Part shown: positions 1 through 8,564 of the stretch, one piece after another
Position numbering within the stretch: the first letter of the stretch is position 1
Layout of the letters: each line of letters starts with the position of its first letter
Assembly (NCBI RefSeq): GCF_963675585.1
Contig: NZ_OY776413.1
Span: 310,001-374,000, forward strand
Origin: an uncultured Draconibacterium sp.
GTDB taxonomy: Bacteria; Bacteroidota; Bacteroidia; Bacteroidales; Prolixibacteraceae
DNA: 64,000 nucleotides
Direction of reading: 5' to 3'
Program-made: the position numbers and the translations under genes
The notes under the pieces: generated by a model
The model's database searches: none
What the model saw: only the letters and a program-made list of their open reading frames with translations
What the model was told of the DNA's origin: nothing

Positions 1-107
1 GTTACTGTCCCCTTTCAAAGACCTTCCCGTTAGGAAACACGGCGCCCTGTGTTGCCCGGACTTTCCTCTGCCTCAACTAATCGAAACAGCGATAAAGCGA
101 CCTGCCG
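1..107 (-). ncRNA. rnpB: RNase P RNA, 5' part (cut by window edge)
   Basis: Read on the minus strand, this stretch contains GAGGAAAGTCCGGGC, the hallmark of the 5' domain of bacterial class A RNase P RNA, followed by an ACACAGGGCGCC segment and GGAAGGTC. RNase P RNA is the catalytic RNA that trims 5' leaders from pre-tRNA. Only the 5' part is present; the rest, including the 3' universal region, lies outside the window. The 5' end is an estimate placed a few bases after a -7-like TACTTTTG at 118-111. Confidence 0.88.
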
Positions 108-110
108 CTG

Positions 111-118
111 CAAAAGTA
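111..118 (-). promoter_or_regulatory. -7 promoter element of rnpB
   Basis: On the minus strand this reads TACTTTTG, matching the Bacteroidota -7 consensus TAnnTTTG, just upstream of the inferred RNase P RNA 5' end. No clear -33 element is visible. Confidence 0.5.
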
Positions 119-160
119 TAAAATTTGTTTAGAGTTAAGTGTTTATGTTGCCGATGCCAA

Positions 161-1198
161 CTACTTTCTTAAAATCACCATGGTTGCACCGTACCCGTAT
201 TCCTTAAACGAAGCATCCTGGAAATAGTATTTTTTGAATTTGCGTTTTAACAAATTTGCAACTTCTTGTTTTAATACGCCCTGCCCCACTCCATGAATAA
301 AAACGATACGTTTTACATGACTTTTAATGGCGGCATTCATTTCCGACTCCAGGTTTTCCATCTGAACTTCCAGCATTTCCCGGTTGCTCAGTCCTTCCGG
401 GTTGTCAAGCAATTCGTTAATGTGCAAATCAATTACCACTTCGTCCTCCGTTCTTTTGCGCAACTTCTGTTTTGCTGGCTGCTGAACCTCTTTCGATTTT
501 ACTACTTTTTTAAAATCGTCCTGTGTGAGTTTATCGAGCTCGGTTTTTAAAGGGTCAGGCGTAATTTGTAAAACAAGTGCATTTTTGCTGAAATACGAGT
601 TGGGCTGAAAAGTAGTTTCTTTGTAAAATTTAACCGGGTTTACCCGAAATTTTTTCACCACCGGCTGGTTCCAGTCACTTTCCTCGTTTTTGAAATAAAT
701 AAGCTGAAATCCAAAATCAGGCAGATCACTTAAATCGTCCTGCAGCAAAGCATCCAGTTTTATTCTTGAATTCGATTTTACAGTTCCGTTTTCTATCGTT
801 TCAACTTTATCGGTTTTTATATGCGAAAAGCTAAAAAGAACAGTAAAGTTACTGTCGTTAACCAGGTACATTTCAATTTCGGCTGCCAGTGGATTGGCTG
901 AATTTACCGGAACAAAACAGAAATAAAAGTCGGCCGAATTTTTACCGTTAATAATTTCGCCGGGTGCTTTTACAAAAGCCGGTGCAGAATCCGGTGCCTC
1001 CGGTGCAGTTTTCTCAGCCGTTTTTGTAGTTGCAGCATTTAATTCGGGAGCACTAACATTAACCAACTCTGTAATCAGACAAGGGACTTCAAATCCATCA
1101 TCTCCTTCCACATTCACCGTTTTTTTATTTATAAAACCGGTTACAACACCTCCTCCAACAGCGTTCAAAAATTTTACCTTGTCGCCTACTTTTATCAT
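161..1198 (-). CDS. DUF2027 / Smr-domain protein
   Basis: A 345-residue protein starting MIKVGDKVKF. A longer in-frame start exists upstream, but it would run through the divergent promoter region and add a hydrophobic, unlike N-terminus, so the ATG at 1198 is preferred. The N-terminal part (about 1-50) is a small beta-rich DUF2027-type module. A middle beta domain follows, and the last 80 residues form an Smr domain with IDLHI (LDxH motif) and HGVGQG (HGxG motif). Smr domains bind or nick nucleic acids. This architecture is common in Bacteroidota, where it is often annotated as a MutS2-like Smr protein although the MutS ATPase is absent. It is transcribed divergently from the queA-type gene. 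The cellular role is not established. Confidence 0.85.
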   Translation of the reverse strand: MIKVGDKVKFLNAVGGGVVTGFINKKTVNVEGDDGFEVPCLITELVNVSAPELNAATTKTAEKTAPEAPDSAPAFVKAPGEIINGKNSADFYFCFVPVNSANPLAAEIEMYLVNDSNFTVLFSFSHIKTDKVETIENGTVKSNSRIKLDALLQDDLSDLPDFGFQLIYFKNEESDWNQPVVKKFRVNPVKFYKETTFQPNSYFSKNALVLQITPDPLKTELDKLTQDDFKKVVKSKEVQQPAKQKLRKRTEDEVVIDLHINELLDNPEGLSNREMLEVQMENLESEMNAAIKSHVKRIVFIHGVGQGVLKQEVANLLKRKFKKYYFQDASFKEYGYGATMVILRK

Positions 1199-1215
1199 CG
1201 TTTCTGAATTTTTGG

Positions 1216-1223
1216 CAAAAGTA
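1216..1223 (-). promoter_or_regulatory. -7 element for the Smr-domain gene
   Basis: Minus-strand TACTTTTG (TAnnTTTG consensus), 18 bases upstream of the ATG at 1198. It shares the 127-bp divergent intergenic region with the opposite-facing promoter at 1306-1313. Confidence 0.6.
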
Positions 1224-1262
1224 CACTTTTTATTGGTGCAGAACCAAAAGAATAGTGATACA

Positions 1263-1277
1263 CTCACTTTGAGTGAG
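1263..1277. promoter_or_regulatory. Inverted repeat between divergent promoters
   Basis: CTCAC-TTTGA-GTGAG is a perfect 5-bp-arm inverted repeat between two divergent -7 elements. It could be an operator or could simply carry a -33-like TTTG. No regulator is identifiable from this sequence. Confidence 0.3.
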
Positions 1278-1305
1278 CGTATCGCTATAAGAAATATAAA
1301 AATAG

Positions 1306-1313
1306 TACTTTTG
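1306..1313 (+). promoter_or_regulatory. -7 element for the queA-type gene
   Basis: TACTTTTG matches the TAnnTTTG consensus, 12 bases before the ATG at 1326, implying a very short leader. Confidence 0.6.
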
Positions 1314-1325
1314 CAGCCACAAAAC

Positions 1326-2546
1326 ATGAATATTTTGAGCACGTACAAAGAAATTAAAATAGCCGATTTCACCTATGATTTACCCGATGAGCGGATTGCC
1401 AAATATCCACTCACAAAACGCGACACGTCGAAACTTTTAACCTGGACAAATGGTAAAATTGCCGAAAATACTTTTGGAAACTGCATCAGGCATTTACCCG
1501 AAAATGCCCAACTGGTTTTTAACAATACCCGTGTCATTCACGCACGTTTGTTTTTCAGAAAAGAAACCGGAGCAAAAATCGAGATCTTTTGCCTTGAACC
1601 CGTTCATCCGGCCGATTACCAGATATCGTTTCAGGAAACTGAAAAAGTGAGCTGGAAATGTATGGTGGGAAACTCAAAAAAATGGAAAGAGGGCATCTTA
1701 AAAAACGAGTTTCAGATTAATGGACAACCTGTGGTTCTCTCAGCCGAGAAAAAAGGACAGCAGGGCAACTCGTTTGAAATTGAATTGAAGTGGACCGGTG
1801 GATTTCATTTTTCAGAAATTATTGAAAAGGCAGGACAGTTGCCCATTCCGCCGTATTTAAACCGCGATACAGAAGATTCGGATGAAGAAAGCTACCAAAC
1901 AGTTTATGCAAAAATAGACGGCTCGGTGGCCGCTCCAACAGCAGGTTTGCATTTTACCGATACGGTTTTGAATCAGCTTTCAACAAAAAACATTAGCACC
2001 AAAGAAATTACCTTGCATGTGGGAGCCGGCACTTTTCAGCCGGTAAAATCGGAAACGATTTCGGGTCACACCATGCACCATGAACAAGTGATAATTCCTA
2101 AAAGCATAATCGAAAGTTTTATTTGCAATCCGGGAAATACGATTGCAGTTGGAACAACTTCAGTGCGCTCGCTCGAAAGTTTGTACTGGATTGGGCTGCA
2201 ACTTGAAAACGGAACTTTTAATGCCAATTCGCCCGAAGTAAAACAATGGGAACCATATGAAACGGTTGCAAAATTAAGTACGATAGAAGCTTTACAAAAC
2301 ATTGTAAATTACCTCGACCAAACAAAACTCGATGCCATTCAGTTTTCAACACAGATTATCATTTTGCCGGGCTATACTTTTAAAATCATTTGTGGAATGT
2401 TTACCAATTTTCACCAGCCACAAAGCACACTCTTACTTTTAATAAGTGCATTTATTGGCGAAAACTGGAAAGAAGTGTACAACTATGCGCTGGCAAATGA
2501 TTTCCGCTTTTTAAGCTATGGCGACAGCAACCTGTATTTAAAATAG
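1326..2546 (+). CDS. queA: S-adenosylmethionine:tRNA ribosyltransferase-isomerase (QueA family)
   Basis: A 406-residue QueA-family enzyme. QueA transfers and isomerises the ribosyl group of SAM onto 7-aminomethyl-7-deazaguanine at tRNA position 34, giving epoxyqueuosine. Family motifs visible include FNNTRVIHAR, GSVAAPTAGLHFT, LHVGAGTFQPV, TNFHQPQSTLLLL and the C-terminal FLSYGDSNLYL. It is longer than E. coli QueA (356 residues), as is common for this Bacteroidota subgroup. A start at 1179 is open in frame but lies upstream of the -7 element at 1306-1313, so the ATG at 1326 was chosen. A QueG-like Fe-S protein is encoded at 35928-36629. Bacteroidota often carry two QueA-like paralogues, so the exact substrate is not certain. 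Confidence 0.9.
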   Translation: MNILSTYKEIKIADFTYDLPDERIAKYPLTKRDTSKLLTWTNGKIAENTFGNCIRHLPENAQLVFNNTRVIHARLFFRKETGAKIEIFCLEPVHPADYQISFQETEKVSWKCMVGNSKKWKEGILKNEFQINGQPVVLSAEKKGQQGNSFEIELKWTGGFHFSEIIEKAGQLPIPPYLNRDTEDSDEESYQTVYAKIDGSVAAPTAGLHFTDTVLNQLSTKNISTKEITLHVGAGTFQPVKSETISGHTMHHEQVIIPKSIIESFICNPGNTIAVGTTSVRSLESLYWIGLQLENGTFNANSPEVKQWEPYETVAKLSTIEALQNIVNYLDQTKLDAIQFSTQIIILPGYTFKIICGMFTNFHQPQSTLLLLISAFIGENWKEVYNYALANDFRFLSYGDSNLYLK

Positions 2547-2651
2547 AATGATTTGCAACTAGCACAATTAAAATACGTTAATACTTAGAAGTAACCGAAT
2601 TTATTATAATATTTGCGCATCGAATCTTAAACTTGAACTACATCTTGGCAT

Positions 2652-4316
2652 ATGCAAAAAGAGAATTCATACAGTTTTACCTCCTTTATTTCAAACTCAG
2701 TTAAAAATTACGCCAATAATAATGCATTGGGCTTTCTTGACGAAGGTTACATTACATATGCCGAAATGGGGCAGCAAATATCGGCAGTACAGGCATTTCT
2801 TTCGAACCTTGGCATTTCGCAGGGCGATAAAGTAATTATTTTCAGCCAAAACTCGCCCAACTGGGGAGTGGTGTATTTTGCCCTACAATGTTCAGGAATT
2901 GTTGCCGTTCCGGTACTTCCCGATTTTGGTCCTACAGAACTCGAAAACGTGATCAAACATTCGGAGTCGAAAGCGATTTTTATTTCCGACAGTTTAAAAT
3001 ACAAACTGGATGAATGCGATGCATCAACACTCGACACAATTGTAAGTATTGAAAAATTTGAGCTAGTTCGCTCGTCAAAAACAGAAGTAACGTTTGATAA
3101 AAATGCGACAAGTAATATTTCGTATGTACCCGAAGAAAACGAATTGTCGGTGTTAATTTACACTTCGGGAACAACGGGTAACTCAAAAGGAGTTATGCTC
3201 TCGCAAAAAAACATAATCAGCAATGTAATTCAATCGGGTGCCGTTCAAACCATTACCGAAGACTTTCAATTTCTGTCGGTTTTGCCTTTGTCGCATACTT
3301 ACGAAAACACCATTGGTTTTTTGCTGGCCATGTACCACGGAGCTTGTGTTACCTATTTGCGTAAACCACCAACGGCAAGTGTATTGTTGCCGGCACTAAA
3401 AAAAATTCGCCCGACTATAATGCTTACCGTTCCACTTATTATTGAAAAAGTGTATCGCAACAGTATTTTGCCCACCATTAAAAAGAAAGCTTTTACACGT
3501 GCTTTGCATGCTTTTAAACCAACACGCAAACTGGTGCATCGTTTGGCAGGGAAAAAACTATACGAGACCTTTGGAGGACGACTTCAGTTTTTTGGTATTG
3601 GCGGTGCAAAACTCGATGCAGAAGTGGAACGTTTTTTACGCGATGCGAAATTTCCGTATGCCATTGGTTACGGATTAACTGAAACTTCGCCTTTGCTGGC
3701 CGGCTCGAATCCGACGTATACAAAATACCAGGCCATTGGCCCCAAGGTGATCAACTGCGAAGTAATTATTCACGAACCAAATCCGGTAAGCGGCGAGGGC
3801 GAAATATGGGCAAAAGGTCCCAATGTAATGTTGGGCTACTACAAAAACGAAGAAGAAACCAACAAGGTACTTACCAAAGACGGCTGGTTTAAAACCGGCG
3901 ATTTGGGTGTGTATGATAAACAAGGTTGGTTGACTCACAAAGGCCGTCTTAAAAACATGATTGTAGGTGCAAATGGCGAAAATATTTATCCCGAAGAAAT
4001 TGAGTCGCTGATCAATAATTTCAGATACGTTGTAGAATCGCTGGTAATTGAGAAGAAAGGGAAACTAGTTGCCATGGTTCATTTTAACCGCGAAGAACTG
4101 GAGCAGAAAATAAAAGAAATGCGTAGCGAATTTGGCGGAAAAATGGACGAGATCTCGCACAAAGTGGACGAAAGTATAGAAGAGCTAAAAGTGGAATTAC
4201 AACAATACATCAACTCGCGTGTAAATAAATTCTCCAAAATACAGGACTTCGTGGCGCATCCCACTCCATTTATTAAAACGGCTACACAAAAAATCAAACG
4301 GTATTTGTATCATTAA
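2652..4316 (+). CDS. AMP-forming long-chain acyl-CoA synthetase
   Basis: A 554-residue adenylate-forming enzyme. It activates a fatty acid to acyl-AMP and then acyl-CoA. The P-loop motif YTSGTTGNSKGVMLS, the A5 motif GYGLTETSP, the A7/A8 region GWFKTGDLG..GRLKNMI and the hinge NGENIYPEEIES are all present. The last 90 residues carry a charged, helical extension and end with a lysine-bearing FIKTATQKIKR segment matching the A10 motif. The family assignment is firm; chain length and physiological substrate cannot be read from the sequence. It is probably a single gene, 105 bp after the queA-type gene and 96 bp before trpB. Confidence 0.9.
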   Translation: MQKENSYSFTSFISNSVKNYANNNALGFLDEGYITYAEMGQQISAVQAFLSNLGISQGDKVIIFSQNSPNWGVVYFALQCSGIVAVPVLPDFGPTELENVIKHSESKAIFISDSLKYKLDECDASTLDTIVSIEKFELVRSSKTEVTFDKNATSNISYVPEENELSVLIYTSGTTGNSKGVMLSQKNIISNVIQSGAVQTITEDFQFLSVLPLSHTYENTIGFLLAMYHGACVTYLRKPPTASVLLPALKKIRPTIMLTVPLIIEKVYRNSILPTIKKKAFTRALHAFKPTRKLVHRLAGKKLYETFGGRLQFFGIGGAKLDAEVERFLRDAKFPYAIGYGLTETSPLLAGSNPTYTKYQAIGPKVINCEVIIHEPNPVSGEGEIWAKGPNVMLGYYKNEEETNKVLTKDGWFKTGDLGVYDKQGWLTHKGRLKNMIVGANGENIYPEEIESLINNFRYVVESLVIEKKGKLVAMVHFNREELEQKIKEMRSEFGGKMDEISHKVDESIEELKVELQQYINSRVNKFSKIQDFVAHPTPFIKTATQKIKRYLYH

Positions 4317-4412
4317 TTAATCGAACAAAAGGCATAAATTCATTTTTTGTATCGTTTGTTAATGCCACAAATATTCTATTTTAGGAACCCGAATTTAAAA
4401 TACTATAATTAT

Positions 4413-5621
4413 ATGTCAGATTATTTTAAGCAATACCCAAACAGCGAAGGTTTTTTTAACGAATACGGTGGTTCTTTTATTCCGCCCGATCTGCAGGAAG
4501 AAATGAACAAAATTACCGATGCTTATCATTCAATAAGTAAATCACATAATTTTATTTCAGAGTTACGAAGCATTCGTAAACACTTCCAGGGACGACCTAC
4601 CCCGGTTTATTTCTGCCAGAATTTATCGGCAAAATACGGGGGGCGTATTTACCTGAAACGTGAAGACCTGAACCACTCGGGCGCCCACAAACTTAACCAT
4701 TGTATGGGAGAAGCTTTGCTGGCAAAACACCTGGGTAAAAAACGTTTAATTGCCGAAACCGGAGCCGGACAACACGGTGTGGCACTGGCAACAGCAGCTG
4801 CCTATTTTGGCCTTGAATGCGAAATTCACATGGGCGAGGTTGACATTGCCAAAGAGCACCCCAATGTGGTTCGTATGCAAATACTGGGTGCCGAAGTGGT
4901 GCCCGTTACTCATGGTCTAAAAACATTAAAGGAAGCGGTTGACTCGGCTTTCCAAAGTTATTTGAAAGACCCGATAAATACAATTTATTGTATTGGTTCG
5001 GTGGTTGGACCACACCCGTTTCCGATGATGGTGCGCGATTTCCAGCGTGTAGTTGGAATTGAAGCACAAGATCAGTTTTTTGAAATGACAGGAGAAAATC
5101 CGGATCATGTAGTAGCCTGTGTGGGCGGCGGAAGTAATGCCATGGGTATTTTCTCGGGATTTATGGACAACGAAGATGTAACATTGCACGGAGTTGAACC
5201 GGGTGGTATTTCAAACAAAGTGGGCGACCACGCCAGTACCATTACTTTTGGAACACCGGGTATGATTCACGGTTTTAAATGTTACATGCTGCAAGACGAA
5301 AAAGGCGAACCGGCACCGGTTTATTCGGTGGCCAGTGGTTTGGATTATCCGGGAGTTGGACCGGAACACAGCATGCTAAAAGACCTTGGCAAGGTAACCT
5401 ATGGCGTGGCAAACGATGCCGAAACAATTGATGCCTTTTATGAACTGAGCCGTTTGGAAGGAATTATTCCGGCGCTTGAAAGTGCACATGCTGTAGCTTA
5501 CGGATTAAAACTGGCACAGGCAAATCCGCAAAAATCTATCTTAATTAACTTAAGCGGACGAGGCGACAAAGACATCGACTTTGTGGTTGAAAAATACGGT
5601 TTGCCCGAAGACAAGAAATAA
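4413..5621 (+). CDS. trpB: Tryptophan synthase beta chain
   Basis: A 402-residue PLP enzyme that joins indole and serine to give tryptophan. The PLP-lysine motif is HSGAHKLNH with K93, followed by [13 protein letters not shown] and the phosphate-binding GGGSNAMG. The C-terminal LSGRGDKD is typical of TrpB. An upstream in-frame ATG at 4347 adds 22 residues unlike the family, so the ATG at 4413, which starts [10 protein letters not shown], is preferred. No other trp genes are adjacent and trpA is not in the window, so this is a stand-alone trpB. It could serve indole salvage or be a second copy. A strong terminator follows 23 bases after the stop. Confidence 0.95.
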   Translation: MSDYFKQYPNSEGFFNEYGGSFIPPDLQEEMNKITDAYHSISKSHNFISELRSIRKHFQGRPTPVYFCQNLSAKYGGRIYLKREDLNHSGAHKLNHCMGEALLAKHLGKKRLIAETGAGQHGVALATAAAYFGLECEIHMGEVDIAKEHPNVVRMQILGAEVVPVTHGLKTLKEAVDSAFQSYLKDPINTIYCIGSVVGPHPFPMMVRDFQRVVGIEAQDQFFEMTGENPDHVVACVGGGSNAMGIFSGFMDNEDVTLHGVEPGGISNKVGDHASTITFGTPGMIHGFKCYMLQDEKGEPAPVYSVASGLDYPGVGPEHSMLKDLGKVTYGVANDAETIDAFYELSRLEGIIPALESAHAVAYGLKLAQANPQKSILINLSGRGDKDIDFVVEKYGLPEDKK

Positions 5622-5644
5622 ATAAAAATACACCACATAAAGGA

Positions 5645-5678
5645 AGGTCCGGTTCGTTTTGAATCGGACCTTTTTTTT
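5645..5678 (+). terminator. Intrinsic terminator after trpB
   Basis: AAGGTCCG(g)TTC pairs with GAATCGGACCTT across a short GTTTT loop and is followed by an uninterrupted run of eight T. Confidence 0.9.
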
Positions 5679-5812
5679 ACATCCTTTTGTTGGCGCGGAT
5701 TTTAATGCGTGCCCTCTGCTCTGTCCTTCGTTTGCACCTAAAATCGTGCGGAAGCAAAGCGAATTTTTTGCAATGCACTTTTTCTACACGGAAATGAATG
5801 TTTGTTCTTTTT

Positions 5813-5907
5813 CCCGACAGCTGTCGACATGAATCCTGAAAATTTATTTTGGCCACGACAGCTGTCGGGGTAAAAAACCATAGTTTATTCTATTGCTGAC
5901 GGCTGTC
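5813..5907. repeat. REP-like palindromes based on CGACAGCTGTCG
   Basis: CGACAGCTGTCG occurs at 5815-5826 and 5856-5867, with a variant GACGGCTGTC at 5898-5907. The first two, with flanks, form a larger inverted repeat: 5813-5826 pairs with 5856-5869. This resembles dispersed REP/BIME-type intergenic elements. No function is assigned. Confidence 0.6.
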
Positions 5908-6075
5908 GAAACCCATACAAACGCTAATTTTTTATTCCTCTGTGCCGCAGGAAACATGCTTATATTAAAAATCACTGTAAATCGCTGTGTAGAACATAAA
6001 AAATAATACTTACTTTTAATGCAATTAAAATAAAACCAGTGAATACACACCCGCAAATAAAATCAAAACAAAAAC

Positions 6076-6154
6076 TTGGGTTACACACCCAATTGGGGGG
6101 TATAACCCAAAGTGACAATAGAGATATAACCCAAAGTTTTGGGTTCCACATACG
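6076..6154 (+). promoter_or_regulatory. Candidate attI-like left boundary of the cassette array
   Basis: The 70 bp before the first crossover point (G6154^T6155) contain TTGGGT-TACAC-ACCCAA (6076-6092), a 13-bp direct repeat TATAACCCAAAGT at 6101-6113 and 6125-6137, and the palindrome AACCCAAA-GT-TTTGGGTT (6128-6145). Unlike every other junction there is no R''-type box paired to this site, so it is a simple rather than an attC-type site. Integron attI sites likewise combine a simple crossover site with direct-repeat integrase-binding boxes. The role is inferred; it could equally be an operator for the array. Confidence 0.4.
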
Positions 6155-6196
6155 TTATGGCTTATTTAAATTGCGCACACTAAAAGACTGACAATC

Positions 6197-7135
6197 ATGA
6201 ATTTAAATTTAAATTTTGGAGAGCATTTTTATGAAGCAGGAAATTCAAATCTGTTTTATGATTTGAGTATAACTTTCATAAGTGCATTTCTAGGATTACT
6301 TGCTGCATTGTTAGTTAATAGACTTATAGACACAAAGAAGCAAAAAAAAGAAGCAAAATATGAGTTACAGAAAAATATTTCACATCTCAACTATCTGAGC
6401 GAATTACTTGACTCAATTATTAAAAACTATCCACAACAAGCATTGAATTATAAGAAACTCTCTGAATTAGTTAAAGAAAATCCATTAGAAGCTCATTTAG
6501 CAGATTTAAGAGCAACTTATGATTTAGCAAGGCTAAAAGACATGGATAGTTATGAGCTAAGAGATGCATATTTTAATCTTTCCTCTAGAGATAAAAATAG
6601 TTTAGATAAGTATCGCAAGATTTTTGCAAATGCAGATTTTCTTTTAATGTATTTTGACGATTTATTACAACAAAATGAGAATCACAGAAACTTTACACAT
6701 AAAGACCAATTGTTTGTAAGAGACTGTGTCGAAGAGATATCTAATAGACTTGGGCTTAAAGAAAAAAATATTCAAAAAGAGAATCCTCAAAACTTTCAAG
6801 AAATTACTGAATATCAATACCTACATAAATTTAGCCTCATTTTCATTGAATTATCACAAAGCATTGTTGACTTTAAGACTTGGAAAGAAAAATATCTTAG
6901 ACCATTACATGATTCAATTTTATATGAGCTATCAGATATTGACTTAGCTGATTCTATTTTTTCAATAATTAAAAGAGCTGTAGGAAGACTAAGAAATATC
7001 GAATTCAATTCAATAGAGTTCGCAAATGACATGGAAAATGTTGAATCAAAAATTAATAATTCAATTGATATCTTGGAAAAAATAAATAATGAATTAAAAG
7101 AAAAAACAAGCCATAACATTTTGCAAATTCCATAA
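6197..7135 (+). CDS. Cassette 1: membrane-anchored coiled-coil protein, unknown function
   Basis: A 312-residue protein with one membrane segment near residues 22-44 (FISAFLGLLAALLVNRL), then a charged helical cytoplasmic region with many heptad-like stretches to the end. I recognise no catalytic motif or known family. It is the only gene of cassette 1 (6155-7235). The ATG lies 42 bases after the crossover point, and the stop codon is already inside the attC site. Composition is AT-rich compared with trpB upstream. The topology resembles many small membrane-tethered accessory proteins of unknown role. Confidence 0.7.
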   Translation: MNLNLNFGEHFYEAGNSNLFYDLSITFISAFLGLLAALLVNRLIDTKKQKKEAKYELQKNISHLNYLSELLDSIIKNYPQQALNYKKLSELVKENPLEAHLADLRATYDLARLKDMDSYELRDAYFNLSSRDKNSLDKYRKIFANADFLLMYFDDLLQQNENHRNFTHKDQLFVRDCVEEISNRLGLKEKNIQKENPQNFQEITEYQYLHKFSLIFIELSQSIVDFKTWKEKYLRPLHDSILYELSDIDLADSIFSIIKRAVGRLRNIEFNSIEFANDMENVESKINNSIDILEKINNELKEKTSHNILQIP

Positions 7136-7241
7136 GGGGTTCAGTGGTATGCAAGCAGCGGTTTTCCGCTCATTCTCTCGTCATTACCATGACAGAGAAT
7201 CACACGCAAACCCTTACGTAACTTGCAATTTACCGTTATGG
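7111..7241 (+). other. attC-like site 1
   Basis: R'' CCATAAC (7111-7117), R' GTTATGG (7235-7241). Inner arms TTGCAAATT and TTGCAATTT-type sequence pair, as do TAAGGG and CCCTTA. The R'' extension AAGCCATAAC is the exact complement of GTTATGGCTT at the start of the same cassette (6154-6163). Confidence 0.85.
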
Positions 7242-7251
7242 TACATTTTGA

Positions 7252-7833
7252 ATGAGCAATCAAACTAAACATATAGAATCCAATATCGTTGAGTTGAAAT
7301 CTATCAATTCAAATGCATTTTATATTTTAAAAATCACAGGTGTAATTATTGCATCTATTGGTGTTTTATTGGGTGCGCTTGTTTTTACCAGAGGAGCAAG
7401 TCCAAATGCCTTGAGTAGATTTATTGAGTTGCCTTTATCTATTGAATTATTTCTTGGGTTTCTTGTTTTTATACTTATTATCCTCGGAGTAAGTATTCAA
7501 TTCAATAAATACAAGAATAAGGGAAAAATAGAATTGAGAGATAACACAATAAAAATAAACGAAGAAACCTTTTCAATTAAAAATAAAACTATACAGTTTT
7601 ATTTCAATTCCTTAAAAAACAAAAGCACTTATAAAAGAGATTTTATGGAGGGCTGCAATAACTGGATAGAATTTGAGAATAACGGAAAGACTATAAAAAA
7701 GGAATTCAAAATTGAATCTAAAATTCACGATGATAATATTTTAAATCAAATAGCTAAATGGCAACATTCGGATATAGACGTGAAAATCAAAGAGAAAAAA
7801 AGAAACTTCTGGCAAATGTGGAATGATTTTTAA
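7252..7833 (+). CDS. Cassette 2, gene 1: two-TM membrane protein, unknown
   Basis: A 193-residue protein with two hydrophobic segments at about residues 25-45 and 62-84, then a soluble beta-rich domain of about 100 residues (KIELRDNTIKINEETFSIKN onward) that resembles a PH-like or immunity-type fold in general layout only. No family is recognised with confidence. The ATG lies 16 bases after the crossover point, directly behind a TTTTGA leader motif. It is followed after 3 bases by a second membrane-protein gene, so the two are very probably co-translated partners in the same cassette (7236-8520). Confidence 0.7.
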   Translation: MSNQTKHIESNIVELKSINSNAFYILKITGVIIASIGVLLGALVFTRGASPNALSRFIELPLSIELFLGFLVFILIILGVSIQFNKYKNKGKIELRDNTIKINEETFSIKNKTIQFYFNSLKNKSTYKRDFMEGCNNWIEFENNGKTIKKEFKIESKIHDDNILNQIAKWQHSDIDVKIKEKKRNFWQMWNDF

Positions 7834-7836
7834 ATT

Positions 7837-8409
7837 ATGCTTAGAAAAACAATTGATACAATAATTCTCTCGACACTGTGGATTTTTACAATCTACACTT
7901 TGTTTCTTGTAGTAGTTAAATCCTATGAAATTGGACTGCAAAACTACCTTGGTTATGGTTTGCTGACAGGTATTACAATTTTAAAGTTTCTAAAAATCAA
8001 GAAATTTAGAACAATACTTGCCGTATTTTTAATTGCAGGTTCTTTTAACTTCTTTCAATTTACCTACTCGACCGTGACTTTGGTTTTTACCTTTTCTCCT
8101 CTTGGACATGACTTTTCGACTTTGGGAATACAACCTTTATGCAGTGTTTTATTAATACTATTTGCTATCGCATATTTTCCCGAAATTCGAGAGTTTTTAC
8201 AAAAGTATTTGGGGGTTGACAATAAATCAAAAGAAGAATCAGAGCAGGGAGTCGTTGACTTCTTTTATCAAAAACTCTATAATAAAACAGACAATGAATT
8301 AACTAATATTTTGCACGATTCAAGTTCATATCAAATTGGGTATGTTAAAGCAGCACAAAAACTAATTGATGAAAGAAAAAATGAAAAAACGTACCATAAC
8401 AAACTGTAA
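7837..8409 (+). CDS. Cassette 2, gene 2: multi-TM membrane protein, unknown
   Basis: A 190-residue protein with about four hydrophobic segments in the first 125 residues (for example TIILSTLWIFTIYTLFLVVV) and a soluble charged C-terminal tail. It starts three bases after the previous gene and ends just inside the attC site. No known family is recognised. Together with its upstream partner it makes a two-gene membrane cassette. Confidence 0.7.
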   Translation: MLRKTIDTIILSTLWIFTIYTLFLVVVKSYEIGLQNYLGYGLLTGITILKFLKIKKFRTILAVFLIAGSFNFFQFTYSTVTLVFTFSPLGHDFSTLGIQPLCSVLLILFAIAYFPEIREFLQKYLGVDNKSKEESEQGVVDFFYQKLYNKTDNELTNILHDSSSYQIGYVKAAQKLIDERKNEKTYHNKL

Positions 8410-8526
8410 ATTGCATTGCGGGGTTCGTGCGGTGTCGTTCGCTGGATTCTCGCATCATTGTTCAGTCCTGTCGGACATGAACGCGCTCCGAAATCCGCAA
8501 CGACAACTTACAGGTGACCGTTAGCT
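8394..8526 (+). other. attC-like site 2
   Basis: R'' CCATAAC (8394-8400), R' GTTAGCT (8520-8526). The central region carries GGATTCTCG and CGAAATCCG inner arms. GTACCATAAC (8391-8400) is the exact complement of the cassette's start GTTATGGTAC (7235-7244). Confidence 0.85.
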
Positions 8527-8564
8527 TTAATTGTGAGAAACACTCGTTTTCAAAATGACAGTTG

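Larger units (their letters stand above)
5679..6154. other. Gene-free spacer left of the cassette array
   Basis: No convincing gene is visible between the trpB terminator and the first cassette. The spacer holds the GACAGCTGTC palindromes (5813-5907) and the ACCCAA/TTGGGT repeat cluster (6076-6145) listed separately. No integrase-like reading frame is seen on either strand. Confidence 0.7.

Noticed and set aside
1179-1325. Extended N-terminus of the queA-type protein
   Set aside because: The extension would start upstream of the -7 element at 1306-1313 and has no family-like sequence.
5679-6154. Hoped-for integrase gene next to the array
   Set aside because: No frame in this spacer or in 29807-29974 is long enough or shows tyrosine-recombinase motifs; the array has no integrase in this window.
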